Source: Collinsella sp. (lineage in GTDB: Bacteria; Actinomycetota; Coriobacteriia; Coriobacteriales; Coriobacteriaceae). From it: DNA of 49,064 nucleotides. The notes beneath the pieces are model-generated. The model was not told the origin of the DNA, did no database searches, and worked only from the letters and a program-made list of their open reading frames with translations. Both the position numbers and the translations under genes were made by a program. Shown here piece by piece: positions 33,345-42,526 of the stretch; position 1 is the stretch's first letter; the number at the start of each line of letters is the position of its first letter. The stretch is from positions 1 to 49,064 of the forward strand of contig JAHAGQ010000016.1 of the NCBI GenBank assembly GCA_018373675.1, given 5' to 3'.

Positions 33345-34898
33345 ATGGCACAGCGTCATCTTCCTGCACTCCTGATTATCATGGACGGCTGCGGCCTGGC
33401 TCCGGCCGATGGCGAGAACGCCGTCGCCGCTGCCAAGACGCCCTTCCTTGATAGCCTGTACGAGAAGTATCCTCACACCACGCTCGGTGCTTCGGGCGAG
33501 GACGTGGGCCTTCCCGACGGCCAGATGGGCAACTCCGAGGTAGGCCACCTCAACATCGGTGCCGGCCGCATCGTGTTCCAGGAGCTTTCGCGCATCAACA
33601 ATGCCATCAAGGACGGCTCCATCGCCAAGAACGAGGTTTTCGTCAAGGCTATGGACGATGTCAAGGCTGAGGGCAAGACCCTTCACCTTATGGGCCTTAT
33701 GAGCCCTGGCGGCGTTCACTCCCACATGAACCACGTCGAGGCTCTGGTCAAGATGGCTGCCGAGCACGGTGTCAAGACCGTTCGCGTCCACGCCTTCATG
33801 GATGGCCGCGATGTCGACCCGCAGTCTGGTGCCGGCTACATGAGCGAGTTCTGCGCCTTCCTGGCTAAGATCTCCGAGGAGACCGGTTGCGACGCTCGCG
33901 TTGCCACCGTCTCGGGCCGTTATTGGGCCATGGACCGCGATAACCGTTGGGAGCGCATCCAGCGCGCCTACGACGTCATGGTCAATGCGTCCGATGCCGA
34001 TGTCGACCCCGTTGCCGGCATCAAGGCCTACTACGAGAAGGATCCGCGCGGCGACGAGTTCGTCGAGCCCTTCGCTGCCCACAACGAGGGCATCCACGAG
34101 GGCGACGCGGCCATCTTCTTCAACTTCCGTCCCGACCGCGCCCGTCAGATGACCCGCGTGTTCACGGACAAGGAGTTCGACGGCTTTGAGCGCGAGCAGA
34201 TCAAGCTTTCTCACTTTGTGACGATGACCGAGTACGATCCGACGTTTGACGTCGAGGTCGCCTTCCCCAAGACGTTCCCCGAGAACGTCCTGGCCGACGT
34301 TATCGCCGCCAATGGCCTGAAGCAGCTGCACACCGCCGAGACCGAGAAGTACGCCCATGTGACGTTCTTCCTCAACGGCGGCATCGAGGAGCCCAAGGAG
34401 GGCGAGGAGCGCGTGCTCGTCGCTTCCCCCAAGGTCGCTACCTACGATCTGCAGCCTGAGATGAGCGCTCCCGAGGTTACCGAGAAGCTTGTCGCCGCCA
34501 TCAACGAGGATCGCGCTGATTTCTACATCGTGAACTTCGCGAACTGCGACATGGTTGGTCACACCGGTGTCTTCGACGCCGCCGTTAAGGCCGTCGAGGC
34601 TGTTGACGATGCCCTGTCCAAGGTTGTCCCGGCGATTCTCGCCAAGGGCGGCTTTGCGCTGATTACCGCCGACCACGGCAACGCCGATCACATGTTTGAC
34701 GTTGCTTCTGACGGTTCCAAGCATCCGTTTACGGCTCACACCACCAACCGTGTACCGTTCATCATCGTTGATGAGAAGGCACAGCTCACCGGTCTCGAGG
34801 ACGGTCGTCTTTCCGATATCGCTCCGACCATGCTCACCATGGCTGGTATTGAGCCTTCCGCCGAGATGACGGGTCGCGTGCTCGCCACCGAGGCCTAA
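33345..34898 (+). CDS. gpmI: 2,3-Bisphosphoglycerate-independent phosphoglycerate mutase
   Basis: Mn-dependent mutase converting 3-PGA to 2-PGA. The 517-aa protein of the alkaline-phosphatase fold has the N-terminal metal Asp in LLIIMDGCG and the phosphoserine Ser64 in QMGNSEVGHLNIGAGR. It also has VRVHAFMDGRDVDP, FNFRPDRARQMTR and the C-terminal metal ligands in NCDMVGHTG and TADHGNADHM. It is the last gene of the glycolytic run and is followed by a strong terminator. Confidence 0.98.
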   Translation: MAQRHLPALLIIMDGCGLAPADGENAVAAAKTPFLDSLYEKYPHTTLGASGEDVGLPDGQMGNSEVGHLNIGAGRIVFQELSRINNAIKDGSIAKNEVFVKAMDDVKAEGKTLHLMGLMSPGGVHSHMNHVEALVKMAAEHGVKTVRVHAFMDGRDVDPQSGAGYMSEFCAFLAKISEETGCDARVATVSGRYWAMDRDNRWERIQRAYDVMVNASDADVDPVAGIKAYYEKDPRGDEFVEPFAAHNEGIHEGDAAIFFNFRPDRARQMTRVFTDKEFDGFEREQIKLSHFVTMTEYDPTFDVEVAFPKTFPENVLADVIAANGLKQLHTAETEKYAHVTFFLNGGIEEPKEGEERVLVASPKVATYDLQPEMSAPEVTEKLVAAINEDRADFYIVNFANCDMVGHTGVFDAAVKAVEAVDDALSKVVPAILAKGGFALITADHGNADHMFDVASDGSKHPFTAHTTNRVPFIIVDEKAQLTGLEDGRLSDIAPTMLTMAGIEPSAEMTGRVLATEA

Positions 34899-34925
34899 TA
34901 GAAAACTCCAAGCGTTTTCTTGCAG

Positions 34926-34958
34926 GGGGGTTGCCCATATTTGGGCAACCCCCTTTTT
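34926..34958 (+). terminator. Rho-independent terminator of the glycolytic operon
   Basis: A perfect 11-bp stem, GGGGGTTGCCC / GGGCAACCCCC, with a 6-base loop and five T. It lies 27 bases after the gpmI stop and 2 bases before the RAYT element. Confidence 0.95.
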
Positions 34959-34985
34959 GGTATTTCTGCCATTTCCGTGCCATTT

Positions 34986-35012
34986 GGGGACGGGGTAGAA
35001 ATGGTAGAAATA
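34986..35012 (+). repeat. Left inverted repeat of the RAYT element
   Basis: Begins GGGGACGGGGTAGAAATGG and ends TAGAAATA. The last 15 bases also pair with 34961-34975 to make a REP-like hairpin. Confidence 0.8.
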
Positions 35013-35150
35013 TTTTTCCTCTAAAGCTTGACTTCCCGTTTGCCTGTGATGGTTTGCCGCTGACTAGTTTTCTTTCGTTGCCAACCTTGTATTAATGCCT
35101 ATCTGGGTAGAGTTTGACGCAAACATGCATGCGGATTGTGAGGTCCAGCA

Positions 35151-35900
35151 ATGACAAGGCAGGCCAGAGTAAAGTCCCCCTACGGCTATTACCATGTGAT
35201 GATGAGAGGCTGTGGCAAGCAGTACCTATTCGAAGAGGATTATCAACGCAGGGTTTTCATGTCCGTAGCGGGTGAAGCATGCACGCAGTACAAGGCTTCG
35301 TTATGCGCCTGGTGCCTCATGGACAACCATGTGCATATGCTGCTTTCTGATCGCGAGGACCATATGTGGGAGGTCGTCCATTACATAGGAACCCTCTATG
35401 GTCAGTTTTTCAACAGGGTGACCGGACGCTGCGGCCCCGTATTTCAGGATCGCTATAAAAGTAAGCCTATTGAGTCTAATGACTATTTTATGCAGGCAAT
35501 TCGCTACATTCACGATAATCCGATTGAGCTTGGTTGCCGCCCGGAGGCCTACCAATGGAGCAGCTATCAAGCCTACCTTGGTGAAGGCGGCCACCTGGAT
35601 CGGAGCATCCTATTTAGTCTAATCGGCGGACGGGGAAATTTTGAATCCTTTAGCAAATCGGGCCGCAAGGATACCTATGTATTGAATTCTGGCCGTTCGA
35701 TGACGGTATTTGAGCAGGAGCGCAAGGCTAGGGGAGTCCTAGACGGCATGGATCCCCATGATGTTATGGGGCTTCCCGGTCCATTTGAACGTGCCGAAGC
35801 TGTTCGTAGGCTGTATGAGGCTGGCTTTAGTGAACGACAGATTGGCCGTCTTACGGGGCTTGGACGCTATGTCGTTCGAAATGCCCTCAAATCACTTTAA
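35151..35900 (+). CDS. REP-associated tyrosine transposase (RAYT, Y1 family)
   Basis: Single-strand HUH-type transposase that acts on hairpin ends. The 249-aa protein has an N-terminal TnpA-like fold with HVMMRG and the HUH motif in MDNHVHMLLSD (His-Val-His, about residues 62-66). The candidate catalytic Tyr is in YIGTLYGQFFN. The RAYT signature GPVFQDRYKSKPI is present, and the C-terminal FSERQIGRLTGLGRYVVRNAL looks like a helix-turn-helix. All key residues are intact and the frame is open, so it is probably functional. GAGG lies before the ATG. Codon use is less biased than in the adjacent glycolytic genes, consistent with foreign origin. Confidence 0.9.
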   Translation: MTRQARVKSPYGYYHVMMRGCGKQYLFEEDYQRRVFMSVAGEACTQYKASLCAWCLMDNHVHMLLSDREDHMWEVVHYIGTLYGQFFNRVTGRCGPVFQDRYKSKPIESNDYFMQAIRYIHDNPIELGCRPEAYQWSSYQAYLGEGGHLDRSILFSLIGGRGNFESFSKSGRKDTYVLNSGRSMTVFEQERKARGVLDGMDPHDVMGLPGPFERAEAVRRLYEAGFSERQIGRLTGLGRYVVRNALKSL

Positions 35901-35918
35901 TAGATGAAAATCAAGAGC

Positions 35919-35945
35919 TATTTCTGCCATTTCTACCCCGTCCCC
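35919..35945 (-). repeat. Right inverted repeat of the RAYT element
   Basis: TATTTCTGCCATTTCTACCC and on to GTCCCC; the reverse complement of the left repeat with one mismatch. It starts 18 bases after the transposase stop. Confidence 0.8.
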
Positions 35946-36019
35946 GAGTGGCGGGTAGGGGAGAGCGGGGGTTGTGGTACAGTACTGGAGTTTGAATTGT
36001 TCTATTAAGGAGCTTATCT

Positions 36020-36274
36020 ATGGGTCCGTTCCAGATTCTTCTGTTTGTCGTTTGGGCTGTTTCTGCCGTGGCGCTGACGATTCTCGTCCTGATGCATTCC
36101 GGTAAGGGCACCGGCGTTTCGGATATGATCGCTAGCTCGCTGTATAACTCCAGCTCTGCCACGGGCGTCATGGAGCAGAACCTCGATCGCCTGACGGTAA
36201 TTATGGCCGTCGTTTTTGCCGTGTGCGTCGTCCTGTGCATGTTCTTCTTCCCGCAGGGCATCGTCGGCTTCTAA
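36020..36274 (+). CDS. secG: Protein-export translocase subunit SecG
   Basis: Small membrane subunit of the SecYEG channel. The 84-aa protein has two hydrophobic spans (about residues 5-25 and 58-78) and the conserved cytoplasmic loop LMHSGKGTGVSDMI. AAGGAG precedes the ATG. In other actinobacteria secG follows tpiA, as I recall; here the RAYT element and gpmI lie between. A terminator follows directly. Confidence 0.93.
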   Translation: MGPFQILLFVVWAVSAVALTILVLMHSGKGTGVSDMIASSLYNSSSATGVMEQNLDRLTVIMAVVFAVCVVLCMFFFPQGIVGF

Positions 36275-36300
36275 GCACGAGCCGCATAAAATAATTGAAA

Positions 36301-36328
36301 AGGGTTCCGCAAGTGCGGGACCCTTTTT
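36301..36328 (+). terminator. Rho-independent terminator of secG
   Basis: A 10-bp stem (AGGGTTCCGC / GCGGGACCCT, one G-U) with an AAGT loop, then TTTTT. The following 240 bases before the oppA gene hold no gene; tandem TTGACC hexamers (36390-36402) there lack a well-spaced -10. Confidence 0.93.
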
Positions 36329-36569
36329 GTTTACAAATTTGTAACAGAGTCAAAATATCCCCACATACTTCGCCCAACTAAAGAAATTCTTGACCGTTGA
36401 CCGGAATTAGCCCCAAATCGTGCATAAAATGCGCTACTGTATTGCGAAACGTTGGTCCGTTGTGCATAACCAGCCATAGCGACGGGCGACGTTTTTATGG
36501 TTCGGATCGGATTGTCTCGACATGTGTCCGACTGAACATTTCTTTGTCCTATCTCATAAGGAGGATGGC

Positions 36570-38246
36570 ATGGCTGATTCTATGTTCCACCAGCCCGTTA
36601 TGGGTCGTCGCGCCTTCGTTGGCGGTACCCTTGCTGCGAGCTCCATGGCTTTTCTTGCCGCATGCGGCAAGAAGGGTGGCGACGCTTCCGGTTCTGAGTC
36701 CGGTTCGACGCTGAACTTCTACATCAACAACCCGGTCTGCATCGACCCCTACAACGTCCAGGAGGACCAGGGCACTCAGGTCGAGTACCAGCTCTTTGAC
36801 GCTCTGACCTCTTACGACGCCGAGAAGGGCGAGATCGTTCCGCTGGCTTGCGAGTCCTTTGAGTCCAATGACGACGCCACCGAGTTTACCTTCAAGATCA
36901 AGAAGGCCAAGTTCCACAACGGTGACGACGTTACCTCCAAGTCCTTCAAGCTCGGTTGGGAGCGTCTGGTCAACACCAAGTCGGCCATCGCTACCGAGTA
37001 CGGCCCTTCCGAGGTCTCCTATCACCTTTCCATGGTCGAGGGTTATGACGACCTGCTTGCCGGTAACGCTACCGAGCTCAGCGGTGTTACGTGCCCCGAC
37101 GATGAGACCCTCGTCGTCAAGCTGTCTTCCGCTTACGCTGACTTCCCCTTCGTCGCCTCTCATCCGGCTCTGGCCCCGGTTCCCGAGTGCGCCGAGTCCG
37201 ATGTCAAGAGCTTCTATCTTGCCCCGGTCGGTAACGGCCCGTTCATGATGGACGGCAAGTGGGAGGATGGCCAGGAGATCAACGTCAAGAAGTTCGACGA
37301 TTACTATGGCGACAAGGCCAAGATCGATGGCATCCACTTCCAGGTCATCAAGGACATGGAGACCGCTTACAAGGAGTTCCAGGCCGGTAACCTCGATGTC
37401 TGCGACGTTCCCGTCGCTCAGATCGATGCCGCCAAGAAGGATCGCGGCGTGTCCAAGGACGGCTACACCATGGGTGACGGCGAGCGCATGCTGCTCGGCG
37501 CCGAGCCTTCCACGTACTATCTGACCTGCAACACCACGGCTGAGCCGTTCAACAACGCCGACCTGCGTAGGGGCATCTCCCTGGCCATTAACCGTGAGGC
37601 CATCTGCAAGACCATCTACAAGGGTACCCGTACCCCTGCCGACGGCATTGTTCCTCCGGGCATCGATGGCTACAAGGAGGGCGCATGGGAGTTCTGCGCC
37701 TACGATGTCGACAAGGCTAACGAGTACCTCGACAAGGTTGCTCCCGCTGGCGCTAACGGCGATCGTGGCATTAGCGTGACCCTGTCCTACAACCAGGACG
37801 GCGGTCACAAGGAGATCATGGAGTCCATCATCGGTGACCTCGCCAAGGTTGGCGTTACCGCTGTCTCCGATACCCCTGAGTGGTCTGCCCTGCTCGAGCA
37901 GTATCAGAACTTTAACTATCAGTTCGGTCGTCTGGGTTGGATTGCCGACTACCCGATCATGGACAACTTCCTGTATCCGCTGTTCCACTCCGACTCCCTC
38001 GGTGGCGACAACCGCTCCGGTTACAACAACCCCGAGTTCGACGCCAAGGTCGACGAGGCTCGTACTATTGTTGACGACGAGGAGCGCGTCGCTAAGATGC
38101 AGGAGGCCGACGCAATGGTCGCTGCCGACTGCCCGGTCATCCCGATTATGTTCTACACGCACACCATCGCCGGCTCCGATCGCATTAAGCACCTCTATGT
38201 CGATCCGCAGAAGCACGCCGATCTGGGTACCGCTGAGCTCGCCTAA
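36570..38246 (+). CDS. oppA: Oligopeptide ABC transporter substrate-binding lipoprotein
   Basis: Captures peptides outside the cell. The 558-aa precursor has a GRRAFVGG twin-arginine-like signal and a lipobox LAAC with Cys32, then a Ser/Gly tether and an SBP_bac_5 domain (FTFKIKKAKFHNGDDVTSKS). The motifs VEYQLFDALTSYD and GIVPPGIDGY are typical of OppA. AAGGAGG lies 5 bases before the ATG. It is followed by a hairpin and then the complete oppBCDF set. It is a distant relative of the other family-5 binder in the window, not a recent duplicate. The ligand is inferred from the family. Confidence 0.9.
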   Translation: MADSMFHQPVMGRRAFVGGTLAASSMAFLAACGKKGGDASGSESGSTLNFYINNPVCIDPYNVQEDQGTQVEYQLFDALTSYDAEKGEIVPLACESFESNDDATEFTFKIKKAKFHNGDDVTSKSFKLGWERLVNTKSAIATEYGPSEVSYHLSMVEGYDDLLAGNATELSGVTCPDDETLVVKLSSAYADFPFVASHPALAPVPECAESDVKSFYLAPVGNGPFMMDGKWEDGQEINVKKFDDYYGDKAKIDGIHFQVIKDMETAYKEFQAGNLDVCDVPVAQIDAAKKDRGVSKDGYTMGDGERMLLGAEPSTYYLTCNTTAEPFNNADLRRGISLAINREAICKTIYKGTRTPADGIVPPGIDGYKEGAWEFCAYDVDKANEYLDKVAPAGANGDRGISVTLSYNQDGGHKEIMESIIGDLAKVGVTAVSDTPEWSALLEQYQNFNYQFGRLGWIADYPIMDNFLYPLFHSDSLGGDNRSGYNNPEFDAKVDEARTIVDDEERVAKMQEADAMVAADCPVIPIMFYTHTIAGSDRIKHLYVDPQKHADLGTAELA

Positions 38247-38343
38247 GAGTTTGCAGCTTCCGTGAGGGTCAAGTATTTACGTAGACCTCATGGGAAACAT
38301 ACAGTTCTCCCTAACCTGGGGTAAACTGGCTGATGGTAATTTT

Positions 38344-38371
38344 GGGATGCCGGTCTGGCGATCGGCATCCC
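38344..38371 (+). terminator. Intercistronic hairpin between oppA and oppB
   Basis: A 9-bp perfect stem (GGGATGCCG / CGGCATCCC) with a 10-base loop and ATTTA after it. As after the other binding-protein gene, it likely keeps binding-protein mRNA in excess over the permease genes. Confidence 0.65.
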
Positions 38372-38402
38372 ATTTAGGTTAATCCCTAGATAGGGGAGTG
38401 GT

Positions 38403-39440
38403 ATGGGTAAGTACATCGTTAAACGTGTGCTTCAGTTCATCCCGGTGTTTTTGGGCGTTACGCTGATTCTGTTCGCCCTCCAGAATATCGTGCCGGGAGA
38501 TCCGATCAAGCTGATCGGTGGAGACAAGGCTCTGTCCCCCGAGGTGGAGCTTCAGCTTCGCGTCCGCTATCACCTGGTCCAGACGGACGAGGACGGCAAC
38601 GCGATCCTTGACGAGAACGGCGACCCCGTTCAAACGTCGCTCGTGGACCGTTACTTGTATTACATGAACGGCCTGCTTCATGGCGATCTGGGCAATTCGT
38701 ATCAGCGCAAGCTGCCGGTTACGGAAATCTTTGCCCAGAAGTATCCGTATACGGTCAAACTTGCCGCGTGCGCCATCGTGCTCGAGGCAATTATGGGTAT
38801 CGGTGCGGGTATCATTTCGGCGGTAAAGCGTTATTCCTTCTGGGATATTTTGGTAACGCTCACCACGTCGATCCTCGTTGCGGTCCCGGCCTTCTGGCTC
38901 GGTATGTTGCTGCAGCTGTTCTTTGGCGTCATCCTCAAGGACGCCACGGGCGGTGCAATCTCCATGCCGATCTCGGGTGCCGGCGGTTCCAGCTCTCAGT
39001 ATCAGGATTGGATGCACTATGTGCTTCCGACCATTACGCTGGCTTCGGTTTCGACCGCTTATGCTGCGCGCATTATGCGCTCGCAGCTGCTTGACGTCAT
39101 GAACCAGGATTACATCCGTACGGCAAAGGCCAAGGGTCTCTCCAATCGTGCGATCATCGTCAAGCATGCGCTTAAGAATGCACTCATCCCCGTCGTTACC
39201 TATATTGGTGTCGACTTTGGCGGCATGCTTTCGGGCGCCATCCTGACCGAGACGGTCTTTAACTGGCCCGGTATCGGCTATGAGGTCTATCGCGCCATTA
39301 GCATGCGTGACTGGCCCATCGTTATGGGCGGCGTTACGCTCATCGTTGTCGTCGTCATGGTGATCAACCTGCTCGTCGACATTAGCTATGCATTCCTCGA
39401 CCCGCGCATCCGCCTTGGCGGTCCGTCGGATAAGGCCTAA
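38403..39440 (+). CDS. oppB: Oligopeptide ABC transporter permease OppB
   Basis: Membrane subunit with six spans. The 345-aa protein starts with YIVKRVLQFIPVFLGVTLILF and the NIVPGDPI motif. A loop of about 50 residues after the first span is longer than in the other OppB-type permease of the window. The EAA loop is RTAKAKGLSNRAIIVKHALKNA. GGGGAG precedes the ATG. Confidence 0.94.
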   Translation: MGKYIVKRVLQFIPVFLGVTLILFALQNIVPGDPIKLIGGDKALSPEVELQLRVRYHLVQTDEDGNAILDENGDPVQTSLVDRYLYYMNGLLHGDLGNSYQRKLPVTEIFAQKYPYTVKLAACAIVLEAIMGIGAGIISAVKRYSFWDILVTLTTSILVAVPAFWLGMLLQLFFGVILKDATGGAISMPISGAGGSSSQYQDWMHYVLPTITLASVSTAYAARIMRSQLLDVMNQDYIRTAKAKGLSNRAIIVKHALKNALIPVVTYIGVDFGGMLSGAILTETVFNWPGIGYEVYRAISMRDWPIVMGGVTLIVVVVMVINLLVDISYAFLDPRIRLGGPSDKA

Positions 39441-39454
39441 GGGAGGTACGTCTC

Positions 39455-40390
39455 ATGCAGGAAACTGATTCTCAGTCTCAGGAGCAGGCTACCGCCACCA
39501 AGGCCGCATCTGCTCCCGCCAAGTCCCGCACGCTGTGGGGCGACGCTTTTAAGCGTCTTCGTAAGAACAAGCTCGCCGTTATCGGTGTCTGCTGGATCAT
39601 CATCGTCGTTGTGGTTGCCCTGACTGCAGATCTGTGGGCTAAGCCCTGGCTCGGTTCCCCGACGGCTTCCGACTCGACCACTATGGCCGAGACGTCGCTG
39701 TTGGCTCCGTGTGCAGAGCACCCGTTTGGCACCGACGCCCTTGGTCGCGACATTCTCGTCCGCGTTATCTACGGTGCGCGCGTTTCGCTGTCCGTCGGAA
39801 TTATGGCCACCGCGATCTCCACGCTAATTGGTCTGGTCATGGGTGCTCTGGCCGGTTTCTACGGCGGCATCTGGGATACGATCATCATGCGCTGTGCGGA
39901 CATCTTCCTGGCGTTCCCGTACGTGCTGTTCGTTGTCGCCATGATCGCCGTTATCGGCCGTGGCCTTCAGAACGTCTTTATCGCCATCGGTATTCTCGGC
40001 TGGCCTTCGATTGCGCGCGTCTTCCGATCCGCGATCCTGACGGTCAAGGAAAATGACTATGTTGATGCTGCGCGCGCGATGGGTGCATCCGATGCTCGTA
40101 TCGTCGTACGTCACATCTTCCCGAACTCCGTCGCCTCCATCGTGGTCTACGCGACCATGAACATTGGTGGCGCCATTCTGACCGAGTCCGCTCTGTCCTT
40201 CCTCGGCATGGGCGTTATTCCGCCTACGCCTTCGTGGGGCTCCATGATTCAGGACGGTCAGCAGTATCTTCTGACCGCTCCCTGGATGATGATCATGCCC
40301 GGTCTGGCAATTCTCTCGACGGTGCTCGCCTTCACCCTGCTGGGTGACGGTCTGCGCGACGCCCTCGACGTCAAGATGAAGGACGCATAA
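39455..40390 (+). CDS. oppC: Oligopeptide ABC transporter permease OppC
   Basis: Second permease subunit. The 311-aa protein has a cytoplasmic N-terminal tail rich in Gln, Ala and Ser, then TLWGDAFKRLRKNKLAVIG before the first span, HPFGTDALGRDILVRVIYGAR, and the EAA loop DAARAMGASDARIVVRHIFPNS. GGGAGG lies before the ATG. oppD begins 2 bases after its stop. Confidence 0.94.
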   Translation: MQETDSQSQEQATATKAASAPAKSRTLWGDAFKRLRKNKLAVIGVCWIIIVVVVALTADLWAKPWLGSPTASDSTTMAETSLLAPCAEHPFGTDALGRDILVRVIYGARVSLSVGIMATAISTLIGLVMGALAGFYGGIWDTIIMRCADIFLAFPYVLFVVAMIAVIGRGLQNVFIAIGILGWPSIARVFRSAILTVKENDYVDAARAMGASDARIVVRHIFPNSVASIVVYATMNIGGAILTESALSFLGMGVIPPTPSWGSMIQDGQQYLLTAPWMMIMPGLAILSTVLAFTLLGDGLRDALDVKMKDA

Positions 40391-40392
40391 GG

Positions 40393-41484
40393 ATGAAGAA
40401 GAACAAGAACTATGTGGACCTGAAGGACCAGCCTGTTCCCGAGGGCCAGCATCTGCTCGAGGTCGATGACCTTAAGATGTATTTCCACACCGAGGACGGC
40501 GTTGTTCGCGCTGTCGACGGTGTCTCCTACACGCTCGATCGCGGCGAGACCCTGGGCGTCGTCGGTGAGTCCGGCTCCGGTAAGTCCGTGACCGCCATGA
40601 CCATCATGGGTCTTATCTCGATGCCTCCGGGAAAGATCGAGGGCGGCGACGTTCGCTATCGCGGTCGTTCTATCCTCGAGATGACCGAGGAGGAGATGCA
40701 GCACATTCGCGGCAACGACATCGCGATGATCTTCCAGGATCCTATGACCTCCTTGAACCCGGTCTATAAGATCGGCAAGCAGGTGGGCGAGGGCCTTCGT
40801 CTGCACCGTGGCTACTCCAAGCAGGAGGCGCTCAAGCGCGCTACCGAGCTTTTGGACCTCGTGGGTATCCCCGAGCCCGAGAAGCGCGTCAATGAGTATC
40901 CGCACCAGTTCTCCGGCGGTATGCGTCAGCGTGTCATGATCGCTATGGCTCTTGCCTGCGATCCCGATATCCTGATTGCCGACGAGCCCACGACGGCTCT
41001 GGACGTTACCATTCAGGCTCAGATTATCGAGCTCATGCAGGAAATGCAGGAGAAGAACGGCAACGCCATCATCATGATTACCCATGACCTGGGCGTCGTT
41101 GCCGATATGGCCGATAAGATCATGGTTATGTACGCCGGCCGTCCCGTCGAGTTCGGTACTGCTGAGGAAATCTTCTACGAGAGTCGCCACCCCTACACCT
41201 GGGGCCTTATCCGCTCCATCCCGGAGCAGGCCATCGAAGAGAAGAAGCCGCTTACGCCGATTCACGGCAACCCGCCTTCGCTCATGAACCTGCCTGAGGG
41301 CTGCGTCTTCTCTCCTCGTTGCCCCTATGCGACGGACAAGTGCCGCAAGCAGCGCCCCGAGCGCGTTGTCACCGAGTCTGGTCATTACTCTGCGTGCCAC
41401 TACTCCGGTGACCCCGAGTTCCTCAAGAACGCTCCTGAGACGTCCCGTACGCGCAAGGATTCCAAGAAGGGAGGCGAGGCGTAA
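40393..41484 (+). CDS. oppD: Oligopeptide ABC transporter ATPase OppD
   Basis: ATP-hydrolysing subunit. The 363-aa protein has Walker A GESGSGKS, signature FSGGMRQR, Walker B ILIADEPTTALD and the switch His in ITHDLG. The C-terminal oligopeptide-transporter extension contains the Cys-rich pattern (GCVFSPRCPYATDKCRKQRP...CHY), which in this family can bind an Fe-S cluster. The stop overlaps the oppF start by one base (TAATG). Confidence 0.95.
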   Translation: MKKNKNYVDLKDQPVPEGQHLLEVDDLKMYFHTEDGVVRAVDGVSYTLDRGETLGVVGESGSGKSVTAMTIMGLISMPPGKIEGGDVRYRGRSILEMTEEEMQHIRGNDIAMIFQDPMTSLNPVYKIGKQVGEGLRLHRGYSKQEALKRATELLDLVGIPEPEKRVNEYPHQFSGGMRQRVMIAMALACDPDILIADEPTTALDVTIQAQIIELMQEMQEKNGNAIIMITHDLGVVADMADKIMVMYAGRPVEFGTAEEIFYESRHPYTWGLIRSIPEQAIEEKKPLTPIHGNPPSLMNLPEGCVFSPRCPYATDKCRKQRPERVVTESGHYSACHYSGDPEFLKNAPETSRTRKDSKKGGEA

Positions 41485-42512
41485 TGGCAGATACCAACGA
41501 GCGTACTCCGCTGCTGAAGGTCGAGCACCTCTCTAAGGAGTTCCCCGCTGAGTCCGGCATGTTCGCCAAGCGCTTCTCCAAGCGTGTCGTCTCTGCAGTG
41601 AATGACATTTCGTTCGAGATTTATCCGGGCGAGACCTTTGGTCTGGTCGGTGAGTCTGGTTGCGGTAAGTCCACGACGGGTCGCACCATCATGCGCCTGA
41701 CCAAGCCGACCGCCGGTAAGGTGTTCTTCCAGGGCAAAGATGTTGCCGAGATGAGCAAGCATGAGATCAAGGACATGCGTCGCGAGATGCAGTTTATCTT
41801 CCAGGATCCTTATGCTTCGCTGAACCCTCGTATGACCATTGGCGAGATCGTCTCCGAGCCCATGACCATTCACGGCGTAGGTACCAAGGAGGAGCGTATC
41901 GAGCGCGTCCGCGAGCTGCTGGACGTCGTCGGTCTGAACCCCGAGCACATCAACCGCTATCCGCACGAGTTCTCCGGCGGTCAGCGTCAGCGTGTCGGCA
42001 TTGCCCGCGCGTTCGCTCTGAAGCCCAAGCTGATCATCTGCGACGAGCCTGTCTCTGCACTTGACGTTTCCATTCAGGCCCAGGTTTTGAACCTGCTGAA
42101 GGAGCTTCAGGATAAGTTCGGCACTGCTTATCTCTTCATTGCTCACGACCTCTCCGTCGTGCAGCACATTTCTGATCGCGTTGCCGTTATGTATCTGGGC
42201 AAGATGGTCGAGGTTTCGGACTGGAAGACGCTCTACAGCGAGCCTCACCATCCGTACACGCAGTCGCTGCTGTCTGCCGTGCCGGTGCCCGATCCTGATA
42301 TCCAGAAGACCCGCAAGCGCATCATCCTCGCCGGCGATCCGCCGTCACCGCTGGATCCGCCGACCGGCTGCCGTTTCCACACGCGCTGCCCGATTGCTCA
42401 GGGCATCTGCTCCGAGAAGCTGCCTGAGTTTAAGGAAGTTGCCCCGGGCCACTGCTGCGCCTGCCACTTCGCGGAGCCGTTCCCGATCAAGGAATCGCAC
42501 ATCGACCTGTAG
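41484..42512 (+). CDS. oppF: Oligopeptide ABC transporter ATPase OppF
   Basis: Second ATPase subunit. The 342-aa protein has Walker A GESGCGKST, signature FSGGQRQRVGIARAF, Walker B IICDEPVSALD and FIAHDLS. The C-terminal Cys pattern (GCRFHTRCPIAQGICSEK...CCACH) parallels OppD. It completes a canonical oppABCDF operon. The first large palindrome begins 15 bases after its stop and may act as its 3' end. Confidence 0.95.
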   Translation: MADTNERTPLLKVEHLSKEFPAESGMFAKRFSKRVVSAVNDISFEIYPGETFGLVGESGCGKSTTGRTIMRLTKPTAGKVFFQGKDVAEMSKHEIKDMRREMQFIFQDPYASLNPRMTIGEIVSEPMTIHGVGTKEERIERVRELLDVVGLNPEHINRYPHEFSGGQRQRVGIARAFALKPKLIICDEPVSALDVSIQAQVLNLLKELQDKFGTAYLFIAHDLSVVQHISDRVAVMYLGKMVEVSDWKTLYSEPHHPYTQSLLSAVPVPDPDIQKTRKRIILAGDPPSPLDPPTGCRFHTRCPIAQGICSEKLPEFKEVAPGHCCACHFAEPFPIKESHIDL

Positions 42513-42526
42513 CCGGTTGTTTTCGT

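Larger units (their letters stand above)
34961..35945 (+). mobile_element. RAYT transposase element with inverted terminal repeats
   Basis: A 27-bp inverted repeat (34986-35012 and 35919-35945, 26 of 27 matching) brackets a single Y1-type transposase gene. On the left a matching TATTTCTGCCATTTC (34961-34975) lets the end fold into a 15-bp hairpin with a G-rich loop, as REP-like ends do. The element sits between gpmI and secG. I see no clear target-site duplication, as expected for HUH enzymes. Confidence 0.75.

Noticed and set aside
36390..36430. Tandem TTGACC hexamers with CATAAAAT as the oppA promoter
   Set aside because: The spacing to the nearest TAAAAT is 22 bases or more, outside the normal 16-19. 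Not reported as a promoter.
17646..42512. The two family-5 ABC operons as a recent duplication
   Set aside because: The binding proteins and permeases differ throughout. One system has a fusion and lacks the Cys-rich ATPase tails, while the other has five separate genes. They are distant paralogues.
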